The notes under the pieces: model-generated
Told to the model about the DNA's origin: nothing
Databases searched by the model: none
Seen by the model: the letters and a program-made list of their open reading frames with translations, nothing else
From: an uncultured Actinomycetes bacterium
GTDB lineage: Bacteria > Actinomycetota > Acidimicrobiia > Acidimicrobiales > RAAP-2
Assembly (NCBI GenBank): GCA_903825035.1
Contig: CAIJYV010000026.1
Location: 98,199 to 162,198 of the forward strand
Direction of reading: 5' to 3'
Length of the DNA stretch: 64,000 nt
Shown: piece after piece, positions 50,481 through 59,385 of the stretch
Position numbering within the stretch: the first letter of the stretch is position 1
How the letters are laid out: every line of letters starts with the position of its first letter
Program-made: the position numbers and the translations under genes

Positions 50481-51410
50481 CTACTTCGCGGTTTCGTGGT
50501 CGGCGAGCCAGGCCAGGATGACGTCGACCGAGGGTGAGGTGGCGGGCCCGAACTGTTCGGTCGCCAGTGCTGCCCCAGCGTTTGCGATGCGTGCCGCTCG
50601 GGTGGGAGATTCGCCCCGGGCCAATTCAGCCAAAAAGATTCCGTTGTGGGTATCGCCGGCTCCAGTGGTGTCAACTGTTTGCACGTGGAAACCTGGCACC
50701 TGCGTCACCGAGTCGCCGCTAATGACCCAGCATCCCTCCGCGCCAACTCGCAGAATGACATCCAAGCTCATTCCTGCCAATTCAGAAACAACCTCAGCCA
50801 TATCGACTTTGCCCGACAGATACTGGGCCTCTCGCTCATTACACAGCAGCCAATTTGTGCGTGACACCGCTCGTCGTAAGTTTGCTGCCGGAATATCCTC
50901 TACGCGGATTGCTGGATCGAAGGCGACGATGACCTCTTTGTCGAGATCTTCAATCCACGAAAGAATCGCACTGGCTTGCGGTTCGTACATGACGTTGTAA
51001 CCCGAGACCAGAACGAAATCTCCTGGTAGAGGAGCCACTTGATGCAGCTCCGCTGCGCCCAGCTCCACCTCTGAACCCGTCGCGGTAATAAAGGTTCGCT
51101 CTCCGCTGGGCTCGACAAGGGTGACGCAATACCCCGTGTCGAGAGTGTGAATTCGCGGGAGCGGAGCGGAGATTCCGTCTCGGTCCAACGCCTCGCTGGC
51201 CAAGTCGCTGAACGGTCCCGTCCCCAGGGTGCCCACGTAAACCGATTGCAATCCACATCGACTAGCGGCGCTCATAGCGTTGTAGCCTCCGCCGGCCGTA
51301 AAGAGTCGATCATCGGCGAGGACGTCCCCACCCTTTTGTGGGATGTGAGCGACTTTCATAATCACGTCCACCATCACGGTGTCGAGGCAGTACAAGAGTG
51401 GGTGCTCCAT
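50481..51410 (-). CDS. PfkB-family carbohydrate kinase (ribokinase-like)
   Basis: 309 residues from the ATG at 51410 (an AAGG lies about 9 bases upstream; a TTG 9 bases earlier is possible). Substrate loop GGDVLADDRLFTAGGGYNAMSAASRCG with FVGTLGTG-like turn, and signature 2 VDTTGAGDTHNGIFLAELARG with the catalytic Asp. Likely a ribokinase- or deoxyribokinase-type enzyme; beside tdk, a role in nucleoside sugar salvage is possible. It is divergent from pfkA across about 100 bases. Confidence 0.88.
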   Translation of the reverse strand: MEHPLLYCLDTVMVDVIMKVAHIPQKGGDVLADDRLFTAGGGYNAMSAASRCGLQSVYVGTLGTGPFSDLASEALDRDGISAPLPRIHTLDTGYCVTLVEPSGERTFITATGSEVELGAAELHQVAPLPGDFVLVSGYNVMYEPQASAILSWIEDLDKEVIVAFDPAIRVEDIPAANLRRAVSRTNWLLCNEREAQYLSGKVDMAEVVSELAGMSLDVILRVGAEGCWVISGDSVTQVPGFHVQTVDTTGAGDTHNGIFLAELARGESPTRAARIANAGAALATEQFGPATSPSVDVILAWLADHETAK

Positions 51411-51506
51411 GCTCAGCAACCTTAGTTAATCGCTCACCACCCAAGAAGACCTTCCACAATCGGCCCGCAACGAATAGAATGAGGTTGAAGCCACCCAAGG
51501 AGTTTC

Positions 51507-52538
51507 ATGCGCATTGGTATTCTCACCGCCGGCGGAGACGCTCCTGGATTGAACGCCGCCATTCGGGCAGCGGGTGAATTAGCTTTGCGCGATGGCCACG
51601 ACGTCATTGGTGTGGCTAACGGGTGGGCTGGACTCGTACATGAATTTACCGCTTCCCCACTCTACGACCGCGATCTTCGAGGAATTATCGGCCAGGGTGG
51701 CACCCTATTAGGAACTGAGCGTTTCGACCTTGACCACCCGGCGGGCGGTCGTGACCGCGTGCTCGAATCAATAGGTGAGAACCTTGATGCCCTCATCGCC
51801 ATCGGGGGTGACGGCACTCAAAGAATTTCCAGCTGGCTAGCCGATCGGGGCGCCCCGATCGTTGGTGTGCCGAAGACCCTCGACAATGACCTGCTTGGCA
51901 CCGATTACTGCATTGGCTTTGACACGGCAATTTCTATTGTCGCCGAATCGCTCGACCGCCTGTACACGACCGCTGCCTCGCACCATCGAGTAATGGTCGT
52001 TGAGACAATGGGCCGCTCAACTGGCTGGGTGGCCGCACTGGGTGGGCTCGCTGGCGGTGCGGATCTCGTAGTTGTACCAGAATTTCCAATGACGATCGAA
52101 GAGATTATTGAGCACGTAAATCACCGCCGTCGCAACGGATTGATGTTCTCGATTATCGCCGTAGCTGAAGGTGTTCACCTCGATACCCTTGGTGGCGTCG
52201 AGTCTTCGCGACTCAGTACTGAGGGAATCGGCGGAGTTCGCCTCGCCACACGCGGAGTTGGAAACTTCCTAGCCAACAAGCTCGAAGAGCTCGCCGGATT
52301 CGATGTCCGCACCACCGTACTGGGCCACCTCCAACGTGGAGGAGCTCCAACCGCCCACGACCGTATTTGGGCGACACGAGTTGGTGCTGGGGCCTACAAG
52401 GCGGTCATTGAACAAAAGTTCGGCACTATTCCAGTAGTGCGCAACAATCAGGTGACCCTGGTGCCCCTTACTGAAGTTGCGGGAGGCCAGCGAAAGTTAC
52501 CTCGCGAAATATACGACCTCTGCTCTATTTTCTTTTAA
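51507..52538 (+). CDS. pfkA: 6-phosphofructokinase, group III type
   Basis: 343 residues with AAGGAG 6 bases before the ATG. Signatures: ILTAGGDAPGLNAAIR, IAIGGDGTQRIS and VPKTLDNDLLGTDYCIGFDTA, MGRSTGWVAALGGL. The donor-site pair is Gly103 (as in ATP enzymes) and Lys123 (as in PPi enzymes). This mixed pair defines the group III enzymes known from actinobacteria, most of which use ATP and lack classic allostery. It commits fructose-6-P to glycolysis. It converges on the GT-C-like gene with a shared 4-base stop (TTAA). Confidence 0.94.
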   Translation: MRIGILTAGGDAPGLNAAIRAAGELALRDGHDVIGVANGWAGLVHEFTASPLYDRDLRGIIGQGGTLLGTERFDLDHPAGGRDRVLESIGENLDALIAIGGDGTQRISSWLADRGAPIVGVPKTLDNDLLGTDYCIGFDTAISIVAESLDRLYTTAASHHRVMVVETMGRSTGWVAALGGLAGGADLVVVPEFPMTIEEIIEHVNHRRRNGLMFSIIAVAEGVHLDTLGGVESSRLSTEGIGGVRLATRGVGNFLANKLEELAGFDVRTTVLGHLQRGGAPTAHDRIWATRVGAGAYKAVIEQKFGTIPVVRNNQVTLVPLTEVAGGQRKLPREIYDLCSIFF

Positions 52539-53695
52539 ATCACCGCTAGTCGCCACACCACGGTGACTAAGACCAACGGGGCAATCCACAAGTACCGACG
52601 AAGCTCTTTGGTGGTAGATCCTCGGAGGAATCCAAACCAGATCAACACTAAGGGAACGGTGGCATACCGGTTATCGAATGGCACTTGCCAGCCGCGCTGG
52701 GTTTCACAGATGAAGAGAAGCGAAAAGGCCGTGATGATTATTCGCTCGAGAGGGCTGAATAATTCACGACGACGCACTGTGATAACCAACAACGTCGCCG
52801 TGACTAGGGTTTCGACGCTGTAGAGAATGCACTTAGCAACGACGTGGAGTTGGAGTGAGGGAAGCCAACGTCCGGCCCCGTGTAAGAAGCCCCAGAAGGG
52901 CCAGCCCAAGTCTCCAGTGCCAGACGAGCTGGCGAGCGGGAAGGTGCCAAGGATTTGGTGGGCAATCACCTGCCAGAGAATGAAAACGATACCCGGAACG
53001 ACCCAGGCAACCTCTTGCCACGAAATCTTTCGTTTTCTTAGAGCAATGTCGAACATGCTCAGCACTCCGAGACAAACCGCGGCCAAGATATTGGTCTCTC
53101 TGGTCAGGCTCGCAAGGGACCAGGCCAGCGCCACCAGCCAGAATTGTTGTCGGCGTAATGCCAGGAGCCCCGCAACCACGAGTAAAGCGGAGAATATTTC
53201 CGTGAGGTCTCGACTCAGTGAACCAACGAGGCCCGGTACCAGCAACACCACCAGCGCCCAATAGGGCGAGCGATTAATTTCGCGACATACCCGAACGGCT
53301 ACATAGGTAAGTGCAACCAGAGCCACAATATTTGCGAGTACTAACCCGACACTGACCCACCGCGGATGACCGAGGGCGAAAACCCAGCTAACCACCGGAT
53401 AAAAGATTCGGTTATCACGCAGGGCATGATCAATCGGTATGCCGAACAGGGGTGCCAGATGAATATTGAATGGGTCAGCGGCGAGCCGCCAGTAAAACTG
53501 GCCGTCGTAACCGGAATTTGGAAAATGGTGCAGGAAGTGATTACTCGGCCCGGTCCAACGGATGCCCGCTACGACAAAGCGTGACAAATCGCCTTTCGCT
53601 GCAACAAAGAGTCTCACGAGGACAAAACCGACACTCCCGAGCCCCGCCAAAAACAGCGTGACGAGCTCCTGTTTCGCCCTCGTTGGCGTCTGCAC
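52535..53695 (-). CDS. Polytopic GT-C-like membrane protein
   Basis: 386 residues with about ten membrane helices (for example LVLANIVALVALTYVAV and IIITAFSLLFICETQR). The early external loop contains NSGYDGQFYWRLAADP, a motif with an acidic residue after Tyr, as in GT-C polyprenyl-phosphate-sugar-dependent transferases; the later IPIDHALRDNRIFYPVVSWVF is also typical. It would move a sugar or other unit onto an external acceptor. Donors could come from the DPM1-like enzyme at 10821. No close family name. Overlaps the cytochrome b-like gene by one base. Confidence 0.72.
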   Translation of the reverse strand: MQTPTRAKQELVTLFLAGLGSVGFVLVRLFVAAKGDLSRFVVAGIRWTGPSNHFLHHFPNSGYDGQFYWRLAADPFNIHLAPLFGIPIDHALRDNRIFYPVVSWVFALGHPRWVSVGLVLANIVALVALTYVAVRVCREINRSPYWALVVLLVPGLVGSLSRDLTEIFSALLVVAGLLALRRQQFWLVALAWSLASLTRETNILAAVCLGVLSMFDIALRKRKISWQEVAWVVPGIVFILWQVIAHQILGTFPLASSSGTGDLGWPFWGFLHGAGRWLPSLQLHVVAKCILYSVETLVTATLLVITVRRRELFSPLERIIITAFSLLFICETQRGWQVPFDNRYATVPLVLIWFGFLRGSTTKELRRYLWIAPLVLVTVVWRLAVI

Positions 53696-54321
53696 TAGTT
53701 TCCGCCGGGGAAGATGGCGCTAGTGGCGAAAGGAGTCACCCAGAGAGCGAATCCAATGCCAAGGGCCAACGCGCCAATTTCGGCAAATTGCCGTAGGCCT
53801 GCGCCAGCAATCTCTCGACGTTTCTTACCCACCCAGTCGGCCGTCGCTTCTCGGCCAGTTTCAACTATGTGACCCAAGACGTGGACGGACATTGCGCAAA
53901 ACCATAGAACAAACGATGCTTTGTGAATGAACAACAGCGTGTTGTGCATGCTCGTAGGGGCGATGACCACAAGGAACAACCCCGAAAAAATGACCACCAT
54001 CGTCAGCACGACAACGAAAGGTCCAAGTAGTCGGAGGATTATTTGAGGTGGCCCCTTGCGAACATACTGGGGCGTTCCCCAGTAGTACTTGGCGAATCGC
54101 CATGTAGTGGACCCCGCCTTCACTACGGAGACGGGAATAAGGAGGGTGCCAATAAAAACGTGCAGGCTTAAGTGGGCCCGTACGCCCAATAAAGTAATTC
54201 CCTCGAGGAAAAACAACAGGAGGAGGATTGCGGCGAGCGCGGTAGTGAGTCGCGAGTTACCTTCAACGCCTCCGGTTAAGACCGGTTCGTGTTCGCGTGC
54301 TCGGCGTGGAGATCCAGACAT
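53695..54321 (-). CDS. Cytochrome b561-like membrane protein
   Basis: 208 residues from the ATG at 54321, chosen for GGAAAGGA upstream; a longer frame to 54375 lacks support. About five helices: AAILLLLFFLEGITLLG, SLHVFIGTLLIPVSVV, LLGPFVVVLTMVVIFSGLFLV, HKASFVLWFCAMSVHVLGHI and LALGIGFALWV. His residues in LSLHVFIG, HNTLLFIHKAS and VHVLGHIVE could hold two haems b. YYWGTPQYVRKGPP is a conserved-looking loop. Electron partners are not in the immediate operon; the GT-C-like gene follows by a 1-base overlap. Confidence 0.75.
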   Translation of the reverse strand: MSGSPRRAREHEPVLTGGVEGNSRLTTALAAILLLLFFLEGITLLGVRAHLSLHVFIGTLLIPVSVVKAGSTTWRFAKYYWGTPQYVRKGPPQIILRLLGPFVVVLTMVVIFSGLFLVVIAPTSMHNTLLFIHKASFVLWFCAMSVHVLGHIVETGREATADWVGKKRREIAGAGLRQFAEIGALALGIGFALWVTPFATSAIFPGGN

Positions 54322-54463
54322 GGTTTTCCTTTCCTGGAAATGCTCTAGGGACAGTTTAGGAAACTTAGAACTCACAGAGTTACCTATGCGTAAGAGGCTG
54401 AGATTCGCTTGAGAGCGCCCTAGTACGATGTAATCTCATCCGCAATTATTCGGAAGGTCTGTC

Positions 54464-55846
54464 ATGAACTCCCCCAGCGCTTCGTATTCGATCACCATTC
54501 GAATTGGCCTCGACTCCGGCGGCATTATTCCAGAGGTTTCGCGCACCATTGCGGAAAACGACGGGCTGGTAACCGCCCTCGACGTAACCGAGCCAATCGA
54601 TGGCCGAATGACCATTGACGTGACCTGTAACGCGGCCAATGAGGCCCACGCCGAAAGACTTGGAGAAGTGGTTGACGCTCTCGATGGGGCCAACGTCGTT
54701 GCGGTGAGCGACCGCACCTTCTTGATGCACCGTGGCGGAGTGATTGGCATAGCTCCCAAAGTGGCACTGGAGTCTCGTGACGACCTCTCAATGGCCTACA
54801 CGCCGGGCGTAGCCCGTATTTCGGCCGCGATTGCCAAGGACAAGAAGCTTGCTCGCAAATTAACTATTAAGCGCAACACCGTCGCGGTGGTCACCGACGG
54901 CTCAGCGGTACTCGGGCTCGGCAACATTGGCCCCGAAGCGGCGTTGCCCGTAATGGAGGGTAAGGCCCTCTTGTTCAAGCGCTTCGCCAACATCGACGCC
55001 TGGCCGGTTTGTCTCGACACCCAAGATACCGAGGAGATTATCGCTATCGTAAAAGCAATTTCGCCCTCCTACGGTGGCATCAATCTTGAAGACATCGCCG
55101 CTCCACGTTGTTTTGAAATCGAGGAACGACTCCGCGAAGCTCTCGATATTCCCGTCTTCCATGATGATCAGCACGGTACCGCCGTTGTTGTCTACGCCGC
55201 GCTCCTTAACGCACTACGCGTTGTCGGAAAGCAGATGACTGACACTCGCGTGGCACTACTTGGTGCCGGAGCAGCTGGTATGGCTATCGCGAAATTGCTT
55301 CTGGCTGAAGGAGTCGCTGACATCGTGGCGTGTGACCGCGAGGGCATCTTGGATGCCGAGGTTCAAGATCTAGACCGTGACCGCCTCTGGCTCGCCCAAA
55401 ACACAAATAAGGATGGTCGCAAGGGCGATATCGCCGAAGCCATGCGAGGCGCCGACATTTTCATTGGCGTTTCAAGTTCGAATCTCATCACCGAAGAGCA
55501 CTTACAGCTGATGGCTGAGAAGTCCATTGTGTTTGCACTTGCCAACCCTGACCCAGAAATTGAGCCACTCATCGCCCGTAAGTACGCCGCGATTGTTGCG
55601 ACAGGTCGAAGTGACGAGCCAAACCAAATTAACAACGTGCTGGCCTTCCCCGGAATCTTCCGAGGCATGCTCGATGTGGGCGCCAGCAAGATCACTACTG
55701 AGGTCGAGCTCGCCGCGGGACGCGCCATCGCTGACTCCGTAAGTTCTGATGAGCTGTCAGCCGACTACATCGTTCCGACCGTGTTTAACCCCAACGTCGT
55801 TAAGGCCGTAGCCGCTGCCGTTCAAAAGGCAGCCCGAAAGAGCTAA
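54464..55846 (+). CDS. NAD(P)-malic enzyme with N-terminal ACT domain
   Basis: 460 residues with GGAAGG before the ATG. Residues 1-80 are ACT ([19 protein letters not shown]). The malic domain has [38 protein letters not shown] and [17 protein letters not shown], and the NAD-binding fold has [16 protein letters not shown]. It converts malate to pyruvate and CO2. ACT fusion suggests control by an amino acid or other small ligand. It converges on formamidase with a shared 4-base stop (CTAA). Confidence 0.94.
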   Translation: MNSPSASYSITIRIGLDSGGIIPEVSRTIAENDGLVTALDVTEPIDGRMTIDVTCNAANEAHAERLGEVVDALDGANVVAVSDRTFLMHRGGVIGIAPKVALESRDDLSMAYTPGVARISAAIAKDKKLARKLTIKRNTVAVVTDGSAVLGLGNIGPEAALPVMEGKALLFKRFANIDAWPVCLDTQDTEEIIAIVKAISPSYGGINLEDIAAPRCFEIEERLREALDIPVFHDDQHGTAVVVYAALLNALRVVGKQMTDTRVALLGAGAAGMAIAKLLLAEGVADIVACDREGILDAEVQDLDRDRLWLAQNTNKDGRKGDIAEAMRGADIFIGVSSSNLITEEHLQLMAEKSIVFALANPDPEIEPLIARKYAAIVATGRSDEPNQINNVLAFPGIFRGMLDVGASKITTEVELAAGRAIADSVSSDELSADYIVPTVFNPNVVKAVAAAVQKAARKS

Positions 55847-56760
55847 ATCTTAAAAGCAGCGGGCACTGCGGAGATTTTAGGAATCCGCATTCGCGCTGTC
55901 GCACATCCTGGGCTGGGGTGATAGTAGGCCGCAATGCCCAGGTCACAGGCAACTGACAAAAACATGAATGCATCCTCAGCGCTAAAACTCCATTGATCAA
56001 CGAGTAATCGCATGGCCTCGTCGCAGGCGGCGTTCAGTGCGTCGTCAATATTGTCAGGCGAGGTTCCGTGGGTGTAGATAGAGTCTGCCGTCTCAGTAAT
56101 TGGCCATTCACTTCGTCGCCCCTTGATTAGGTCCACCGAAATGATCCCAGTTCCACCAATTTCTACGCCAGTTCCGCAAATCTCACCATCGCCCATTGAG
56201 GCATGCATGTCACCGATTGCGAGTTGTCCTCCTGATTGGAAAACGGGGAGGTGGACCACCGCTCCGATTCCATTCATGTGGTCATCGAGGTTGCCGCCGT
56301 GCTTGCCGGATTCAAAGGTGGAAATATTTCCCGAGGCCGGTGATACACCAATAACACCGAACATTGGTCGAACAGGAAATTTCACTCGCTCGTTCATTGA
56401 AATTTCGCCGTTGGCTACTTGATAGATGCGGGTCACGGGGCTCTGGACCTTTTCGTGTAGTTGTCCCCAGCCAGGAATTGTCATCGAAGCTCCCTGGGCG
56501 TTTGGCCGTATGTCTAACAAGCGAACGCTCAGCATGTCTCCTGGTTCGGCCCCGTTCACCGCGATTGGGCCGGTGGCGGAGTTGATTCGGTTTAAATCCA
56601 GTTTGTCGAGCGTGTCTGACTCACTCGTCACCTGTCCGGTAAAGCAGTCCCACGTTTCAATTTCAATAACGGCACCCGGATCGACTCGAAGAGCAGGTTC
56701 GTTGTTCTCGTCAAAGGACCATATGCTCGTGTCCCGATCCAGCTTGTAGGTTGGCTCCAC
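55843..56760 (-). CDS. Acetamidase/formamidase-family amidohydrolase
   Basis: 305 residues from the GTG at 56760: AAAGGAGGGG lies just upstream, and the longer frame to 56820 starts with TTG and has no such site. The FmdA_AmdA family is shown by RVDPGAVIEIETWDCF, GDMLSVRLLDI, RPMFGVIGVSP, GGNLDDHMNGIGAVVHLPVFQ and DMHASMGDGEICGTGVEI. It releases ammonia from short amides. Metal-binding Asp/His in GDMHASMGDGE are intact. Confidence 0.93.
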   Translation of the reverse strand: MEPTYKLDRDTSIWSFDENNEPALRVDPGAVIEIETWDCFTGQVTSESDTLDKLDLNRINSATGPIAVNGAEPGDMLSVRLLDIRPNAQGASMTIPGWGQLHEKVQSPVTRIYQVANGEISMNERVKFPVRPMFGVIGVSPASGNISTFESGKHGGNLDDHMNGIGAVVHLPVFQSGGQLAIGDMHASMGDGEICGTGVEIGGTGIISVDLIKGRRSEWPITETADSIYTHGTSPDNIDDALNAACDEAMRLLVDQWSFSAEDAFMFLSVACDLGIAAYYHPSPGCATARMRIPKISAVPAAFKI

Positions 56761-56898
56761 AGCCCCTCCTTTACAAATATCTACGAGTTTGGCACAGTGA
56801 ATCAGGGAAAATAATGCCAAATGTTGCGATTATTTAACCTGCCAAGTTGGTGTTCGTTAACCTGCGCCTCGTACATTTGGGGTAGCTACAGGAGGCCC

Positions 56899-57813
56899 AT
56901 GAAAGCGTTCCGCACCACCCTTACCGCCCTACTTATTGGATTCGGAATTGTGTCAATTCCGCTCTCCGCGAGCGCGGCCGTGAAAGTCAAAATCAGCTTC
57001 ACGACACCATCTCCAACCTCTCTCGTGGTACTCGGGAGCTTCACCCCAAGCGCCACGAGCACCTCGGGACATACCCTCGGTACCGGTATTACCGCCTCAA
57101 TTAATAGCGGTTCTGCCAGCGTTTGCACCATGGCCACCGATGGAAGCTACGCGGTGACCTTTGTTGCGGTCGGCCAGTGTCTCATCACCTACGTTGACTC
57201 ACCAACCTCTCTCACCTTGCAAGGGGTGGCTCATCAGGCCCTAAAGATTCAGGCCGTTACTACCGGTGGACCCACGATTAGTGGGTACGCCAATGTGGGC
57301 AACGTCATCACTGGATCAATTGGCACATGGGATGCGGCCTGCACTTCATTCACCTATGACTGGGTTGCCAACGGGGTCGCGGACCTGGCGAATCAAATTC
57401 CCGCGAGTGACGGCACCACCGATCCCTACACGGTGCCGCTTTCATTGCTCAACAAACATTTGCGCCTGCGGGTTGTAGCCACGTGCACAATAAACGGACT
57501 GAGCACGCCGATTGTGCGAGTAAGCCAAGTTTCGCTGGTTCGTATGGCGTTCAAAATAACAACCACTCAGCCCGCCATTACCGGCAATACGGTCCATGGG
57601 AACGAATTGACGGCGACACTGACTAACTGGACCCCTGGCGTTACTTTGAGTTATCAATGGTTCAGTGCGGGAGTGGCAATCCCTGGAGCCACCCACAGCA
57701 CCTACACGACCAGCGGTACTGATGCGGGCCGACACCTACGGGTGCAGGTCACTGCTTCAAAAACCGGTTACCGAACAATTATGCGGCTTTCCAAGTTGGT
57801 GCTAATCAAATAG
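56899..57813 (+). CDS. Secreted Ig-like repeat protein
   Basis: 304 residues from the ATG at 56899, set by GGAGG 4 bases upstream; 26 extra in-frame residues upstream are rejected. Signal peptide about 1-26 (ALLIGFGIVSIPLSASA). The mature part has two or three Ig-like modules; the last (GNELTATLTNWTPGVTLSYQ then GATHSTYTTSGTDAGRHLRV) shows the Y-x-W...G-x-x-L-x-V-x-V-T-A pattern common in actinobacterial surface proteins. There are four Cys that may pair. No sortase motif. Function unknown; adhesion or wall binding is a guess. Ends 9 bases before a strong hairpin. Confidence 0.78.
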   Translation: MKAFRTTLTALLIGFGIVSIPLSASAAVKVKISFTTPSPTSLVVLGSFTPSATSTSGHTLGTGITASINSGSASVCTMATDGSYAVTFVAVGQCLITYVDSPTSLTLQGVAHQALKIQAVTTGGPTISGYANVGNVITGSIGTWDAACTSFTYDWVANGVADLANQIPASDGTTDPYTVPLSLLNKHLRLRVVATCTINGLSTPIVRVSQVSLVRMAFKITTTQPAITGNTVHGNELTATLTNWTPGVTLSYQWFSAGVAIPGATHSTYTTSGTDAGRHLRVQVTASKTGYRTIMRLSKLVLIK

Positions 57814-57822
57814 TTGATACAA

Positions 57823-57864
57823 ACGCAAAGAGCCGGCAACCGATAGGTTGCCGGCTCTTTGCGT
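57823..57864. terminator. Bidirectional terminator-like hairpin
   Basis: Perfect 19-base arms (57823-57841 and 57846-57864) around a 4-base loop. The stem starts ACGCAAAGAGCCGG and is GC-rich with an A/T run near each base. It separates convergent genes: the Ig-like secreted protein (plus) and the APC permease (minus). The clearest intrinsic-terminator candidate in the window. Confidence 0.88.
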
Positions 57865-57872
57865 GTTGAAAA

Positions 57873-59342
57873 CTACGCCGTTTCGAGTCCGTGGGCCAGC
57901 TTGGCCCCAACTGATTCACTGCGAGGCATTGCCAGCAAGGCGCCCACAACTCCAATAAGAACGTAAATCCCCACGTAAATGATGTAGGTACTGCCTGGGA
58001 ACGACTGCCCCGGCTTGATTGATTCCCAAACGCCGTACCCCATGACTACCGCCCCAAGGTATGGGACAACCACATGACGCAGGACGTTGAAGTTTGCGCG
58101 ATCTTTCTTCAAAATGAAGACCGGGAGTAACAAACTGCATAAGGTGTAGACAATCAACAGCGGAACGGTCGAGATACCCGCCTCATCCGCTGAAATCGTG
58201 GCCGCATTGTGAAGGATGAGGTCCAGCACAACTGTCACCAGCAAGGTTCCGCCAACGTACACCAGCATCGCAACGTAAGGAACACCAGTCTTTGGTGACA
58301 CCTTCGATACCGAAGCCGGCAGCAGTCCGGCGCGTGCACCGTGATAAATGTAGCGAGTTCCAGGCAACGATGCGGCAATTATGCCACCCAAGGCGCTTGA
58401 GAGTCCGATGATGAACATCAAGAAATTAAGCCACGGAGCAAAGTGTTGGCTCAATGTCGTGAAAGGAGATGGGTCCGCGTAAGTAGAAAGAATGTGAATT
58501 CCGTGGTTGGCGCCATAGATGTGGGCAAAACCCACTACGAGCGCATAGGTGGCAATAAAGAACACGACCATGCAAACTAGGACTGAAATCAGAATCGTCC
58601 GAGGAATGGTGCGCTTCGGGTCCTTAGCCTCCTCGCCCAACGGTCCTGAGTTCTCCCAGCCCACAAAACCGAAGACGGCGAAGCTGAAGGCCAGGCCGGT
58701 CATACCCTTAAATCCCAAACCGTTCACGGTGTGGAATGGTGCGGACATCTGAGAACCGGAACGAATAAACACAATGATTCCAAGAACGACCAGGACTGCG
58801 GCCTCGAGGACAAAAAGTGCGAAAGCAATTTTCACCGACACGCCGGTTCCGCGAAGCAGGAAGGGAATCGCGAAGGCTAGGGCCACGATTGAAACCCAAA
58901 TCCACGACGACGGAGTCCATCCGTAGTGATTCTGCATCCAAGAACCAAAGAATGTCGCTAGGGATGAAATCGACACTGGGTAGGCCAAGAGCAACAGGTA
59001 GAAGGTAAAGGAGCCAAAGAACGTTCCTGTGGATCGACTGCGCGTTTCGCCAGCACGAGTAATGAAACTGATGAAACCTCCGGCACTTGGAATTCGCTTG
59101 GTGAATTCCACCACACTCATGCCCGTACAGAGAATTGCAACGGCGGCCAGTACAAAAATCCAAGGAGCGGTAGTTCCCATGCTCGCAACTAAGAATGGCA
59201 CCGTTAGGAACACCGACAACGCAGGCGCAATATTGGCCAAAGTACTAGCACTGGTTTGGAACAGTCCCAATGAATTTCCGGGCAATTGCCCATACTCATC
59301 GGCCGTCAAGCCAGATTTTGTTTTTACTTCCCTATTTGACAT
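57873..59342 (-). CDS. APC-superfamily amino acid permease
   Basis: 489 residues, about 12 helices. The opening GLTADEYGQLPGNSLGLFQT and helix 1 break in NIAPALSVFLTVPFLV, then VEFTKRIPSAGGFISFITRA (helix 3) and AFSFAVFGFVGWENSGPLGEEAKDP (helix 6-7 binding region) are typical of the APC family. GAGGGGG precedes the ATG. Substrate not clear; an amino acid or polyamine is likely. Downstream of the amidohydrolase on the same strand with 43 bases between, so the two may be co-transcribed to import and process an amide or N-acyl compound. Confidence 0.92.
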   Translation of the reverse strand: MSNREVKTKSGLTADEYGQLPGNSLGLFQTSASTLANIAPALSVFLTVPFLVASMGTTAPWIFVLAAVAILCTGMSVVEFTKRIPSAGGFISFITRAGETRSRSTGTFFGSFTFYLLLLAYPVSISSLATFFGSWMQNHYGWTPSSWIWVSIVALAFAIPFLLRGTGVSVKIAFALFVLEAAVLVVLGIIVFIRSGSQMSAPFHTVNGLGFKGMTGLAFSFAVFGFVGWENSGPLGEEAKDPKRTIPRTILISVLVCMVVFFIATYALVVGFAHIYGANHGIHILSTYADPSPFTTLSQHFAPWLNFLMFIIGLSSALGGIIAASLPGTRYIYHGARAGLLPASVSKVSPKTGVPYVAMLVYVGGTLLVTVVLDLILHNAATISADEAGISTVPLLIVYTLCSLLLPVFILKKDRANFNVLRHVVVPYLGAVVMGYGVWESIKPGQSFPGSTYIIYVGIYVLIGVVGALLAMPRSESVGAKLAHGLETA

Positions 59343-59385
59343 CTTGCCCCCCTCGGCAACTAGTTACTGCTCTTTCTCTTGGTGA

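Noticed and set aside
56821..56898. Longer N-terminus for the Ig-like secreted protein
   Set aside because: The extension would precede the signal peptide, and GGAGG sits just before the ATG at 56899.
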